From Siminovitchia acidinfaciens (GTDB lineage: Bacteria; Bacillota; Bacilli; Bacillales; Bacillaceae_C), in assembly GCF_003605385.1 (NCBI RefSeq), contig NZ_QYTV02000004.1, positions 124,001 through 188,000 of the forward strand: DNA of 64,000 nt, given 5' to 3'. Both the position numbers and the translations under genes were made by a program. Below, piece by piece: positions 62,569-64,000 of this stretch (position 1 is the first letter of the stretch; every line of letters begins with the position of its first letter). The notes beneath the pieces were generated by a model, which was given only the letters and a program-made list of their open reading frames with translations, had not been told where the DNA came from and ran no database searches.

Positions 62569-63738
62569 TTAAGAAGTAACGAAAGAAGCAAGCTGCTTTC
62601 GAACACTGTTCTTTATCGCATCAATGACTCTATCCTGATCTTCGTCCGACATGCTGGAGCCTGATGGCAAACAGAGGCCACTAGCAAATAATTGTTCTGA
62701 AACAACATTGTCTTCCTCATGAGGATAAAAGCGTGCACCTTTAAATAAAGGCTGTAAATGCAACGGTTTCCAGAGTGGACGGGATTCAATATTCCGCTCG
62801 CCCATTTCCTGAATGATCTTATCCGTTTTCACCGGGCTGACATCCGGATCGATAGTAAATGTTGTCAGCCATCGGTTGGAAAGCGTACCCTCAAGTTCTG
62901 GCATTAATTCGATTCCCGGTATATCTGCAAGAGCATCAACATAGCGTTCGAATATCCTTCTTCGGGCAGCTACCCGGTCGTCCAATACTTCCAGTTGAGC
63001 ACGCCCCACACCAGCGAGAATATTACTCAAGCGATAGTTGTAACCCATGTGGCAATGCTCATAATGTAGCGCTGGCTCTCGCGCCTGGGTCGCCAGAAAC
63101 CTTGCCCGGTCCAGGGCTTCCTCATCATCAGAAACAAGCATTCCGCCTCCGGATGTTGTGATGATCTTGTTTCCGTTAAAAGAATAAATACCGAATTTCC
63201 CAAAGGTTCCACTTTTCTTCCCTTTATATTCTGAACCCAGCGATTCAGCGGCATCTTCTACGACTGGCACACCATACTGATTGCAAAGAGAAACAATTTC
63301 ATCCATTTTGGCACTTTGTCCATATAAATTGACCACAATCACTGCCTTCGGCAGCTCTCCATCTGATTGTGCATCTTCAAGAGCCCTTTCCAATGCATGA
63401 GGACTCATATTCCATGTGTCAGGCTCCGAATCAATGAATACCGGTTCCGCTCCCTGGTACAATATCGGATTGGCACTTGCTACAAATGTAAAAGAAGAAC
63501 AGAAAACCTTATCTCCCTGGCCAACATCTAACAACTCCAAAGCCAAGTGTATCGCGGCTGTACCCGAGCTTGTTACTGCTGCTCCTTTTGAACCGACATA
63601 TTGGGACAGCTCCCTCTCGAACGCATCCACATTTGGTCCCAGAGGTGCAATCCAATTTGTCTTTATCGCTTGCTCAATATATTTTTCTTCATTTCCGCTC
63701 AGATGGGGAGGGGAAAGCAGAATTTTAGGTAATGACAT
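62569..63738 (-). CDS. DegT/DnrJ/EryC1-family sugar aminotransferase
   Basis: PLP-dependent transfer of an amino group to a keto-sugar nucleotide. 389 aa. LSPPHLSGNEEKYIEQAIKTNWIAPLG start, SGTAAIHLALELL, VVNLYGQSAKMDEI, VEDAAESLGSEYKGKKSGTFG and the Schiff-base Lys in YSFNGNKIITTSGGGML. The PglE/EpsN branch of the family makes 4-amino-4,6-dideoxy sugars. No matching 4,6-dehydratase of the UDP-GlcNAc type is seen in the window. Ribosome site AGAGAGGCG. Confidence 0.92.
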   Translation of the reverse strand: MSLPKILLSPPHLSGNEEKYIEQAIKTNWIAPLGPNVDAFERELSQYVGSKGAAVTSSGTAAIHLALELLDVGQGDKVFCSSFTFVASANPILYQGAEPVFIDSEPDTWNMSPHALERALEDAQSDGELPKAVIVVNLYGQSAKMDEIVSLCNQYGVPVVEDAAESLGSEYKGKKSGTFGKFGIYSFNGNKIITTSGGGMLVSDDEEALDRARFLATQAREPALHYEHCHMGYNYRLSNILAGVGRAQLEVLDDRVAARRRIFERYVDALADIPGIELMPELEGTLSNRWLTTFTIDPDVSPVKTDKIIQEMGERNIESRPLWKPLHLQPLFKGARFYPHEEDNVVSEQLFASGLCLPSGSSMSDEDQDRVIDAIKNSVRKQLASFVTS

Positions 63739-63759
63739 TTTATTCGCCTCTCTTCTGGG

Positions 63760-64000
63760 TTATAAATCCTTATATTGTCCCAAGATGTAATACTTCATTT
63801 CTTCCGTACTGAGCGCTTTGAATTTTTGATAGACGCTGACGAGAAATAAAATCCCTAAAATAACCCACACAACCAACGCTATCATCGATGGCAGTTTTAA
63901 TTGGGCCGGGGAACCAGGCGCTAATAATAATACTAAGAACGTGAGGCTGAAAACAGCACCTAATAATGCCACACTTTTCTTCAGGGGATTTACTTCCTTT
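63760..64000 (-). CDS. C-terminal end of a membrane transporter, probably APC-family permease (partial)
   Basis: The minus-strand frame is open from the right edge to the stop at 63760, at least 80 codons. Two hydrophobic segments (LLGAVFSLTFLVLLLAP and MIALVVWVILGILFLVSVY) are followed by a cytoplasmic tail ending EEMKYYILGQYKDL, a form common at the C-terminus of Bacillaceae amino acid permeases. A GTG inside the frame has no ribosome site, so the gene continues beyond the window. The family call is tentative. Confidence 0.55.
   Translation of the reverse strand, partial: KEVNPLKKSVALLGAVFSLTFLVLLLAPGSPAQLKLPSMIALVVWVILGILFLVSVYQKFKALSTEEMKYYILGQYKDL

Noticed and set aside
1-64000. CRISPR arrays, tRNA or rRNA genes, insertion sequences and prophage genes
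   Set aside because: No regularly spaced repeats, no tRNA-like cloverleaf or rRNA sequence and no transposase or integrase motifs were recognised on either strand.

Overview
The window reads as a chromosomal segment of a low-to-mid-GC endospore-former-type Firmicute (Bacillaceae). The evidence is the strong GGAGG ribosome sites, frequent TTG and GTG starts, sigma-54 activators with a GAFTGA loop, B. subtilis-type YwqCDE, LCP and PgcA proteins, and EAR/epsC-type leader RNAs upstream of polysaccharide genes. Almost all genes lie on the minus strand. No rRNA, tRNA, CRISPR array or recognisable transposase was seen.

Region 1 (1-11.5 kb) is a catabolic operon with its own sigma-54 activator. A near-consensus -24/-12 promoter at about 9.51 kb drives nine genes: two M29/NicX-like metalloenzymes, a complete tripartite tricarboxylate-type transporter (TctA, TctC, TctB), a KdgT-like permease, a crotonase, a class III CoA-transferase and a gamma-carbonic-anhydrase-like protein. 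The activator gene ends next to perfect and imperfect palindromes that are good candidates for its own binding sites. The left edge holds the tail of a cyclase-family hydrolase and a decayed isochorismatase-family gene.

Region 2 (12.5-23.4 kb) is a second sigma-54 regulon. An activator with two PAS domains sits beside a five-gene operon (DctP, DctQ, DctM, an amidohydrolase and an M20 amidohydrolase), a class III omega-aminotransferase and a divergent SDR reductase. Three sigma-54 promoters and two copies of one inverted repeat (AATGC-N6-GCATT) tie these genes together. The logic suggests import of an N-substituted amino compound, hydrolysis, transamination to an aldehyde, then reduction.

Region 3 (24.3-35.3 kb) is a small polysaccharide island: WecB and WecC enzymes for UDP-ManNAcA, a CgeB-GT2 fusion, a methyltransferase and two GT4 transferases. 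It is preceded by an EAR-like RNA and helically phased TTTACA repeats. Near-identical direct repeats (an isochorismatase gene end plus the tail of a WHH-nuclease toxin) flank it.

Region 4 (35.3-39.1 kb) is a patchwork of a secreted M14 carboxypeptidase, a coiled-coil Excalibur protein, a small CxxC protein and two pseudogenes (a PgcA N-terminus and an XRE regulator with an in-frame stop).

Region 5 (39.1-64 kb) is a long capsule or exopolysaccharide operon: YwqC, YwqD and YwqE, an EAR RNA, GalU, an initiating sugar transferase, Wzx flippase, pyruvyl transferase, GT2, Wzy polymerase, two GT4s, ManC, RmlABCD, Pgi, PgcA and an LCP attachment enzyme. It encodes supply of UDP-glucose, GDP-mannose and dTDP-rhamnose, and also assembly, export and wall attachment. 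Divergent and upstream genes include an SGNH hydrolase, a membrane-anchored toroid-like protein, a DegT-family sugar aminotransferase and the tail of a permease that runs off the right edge.
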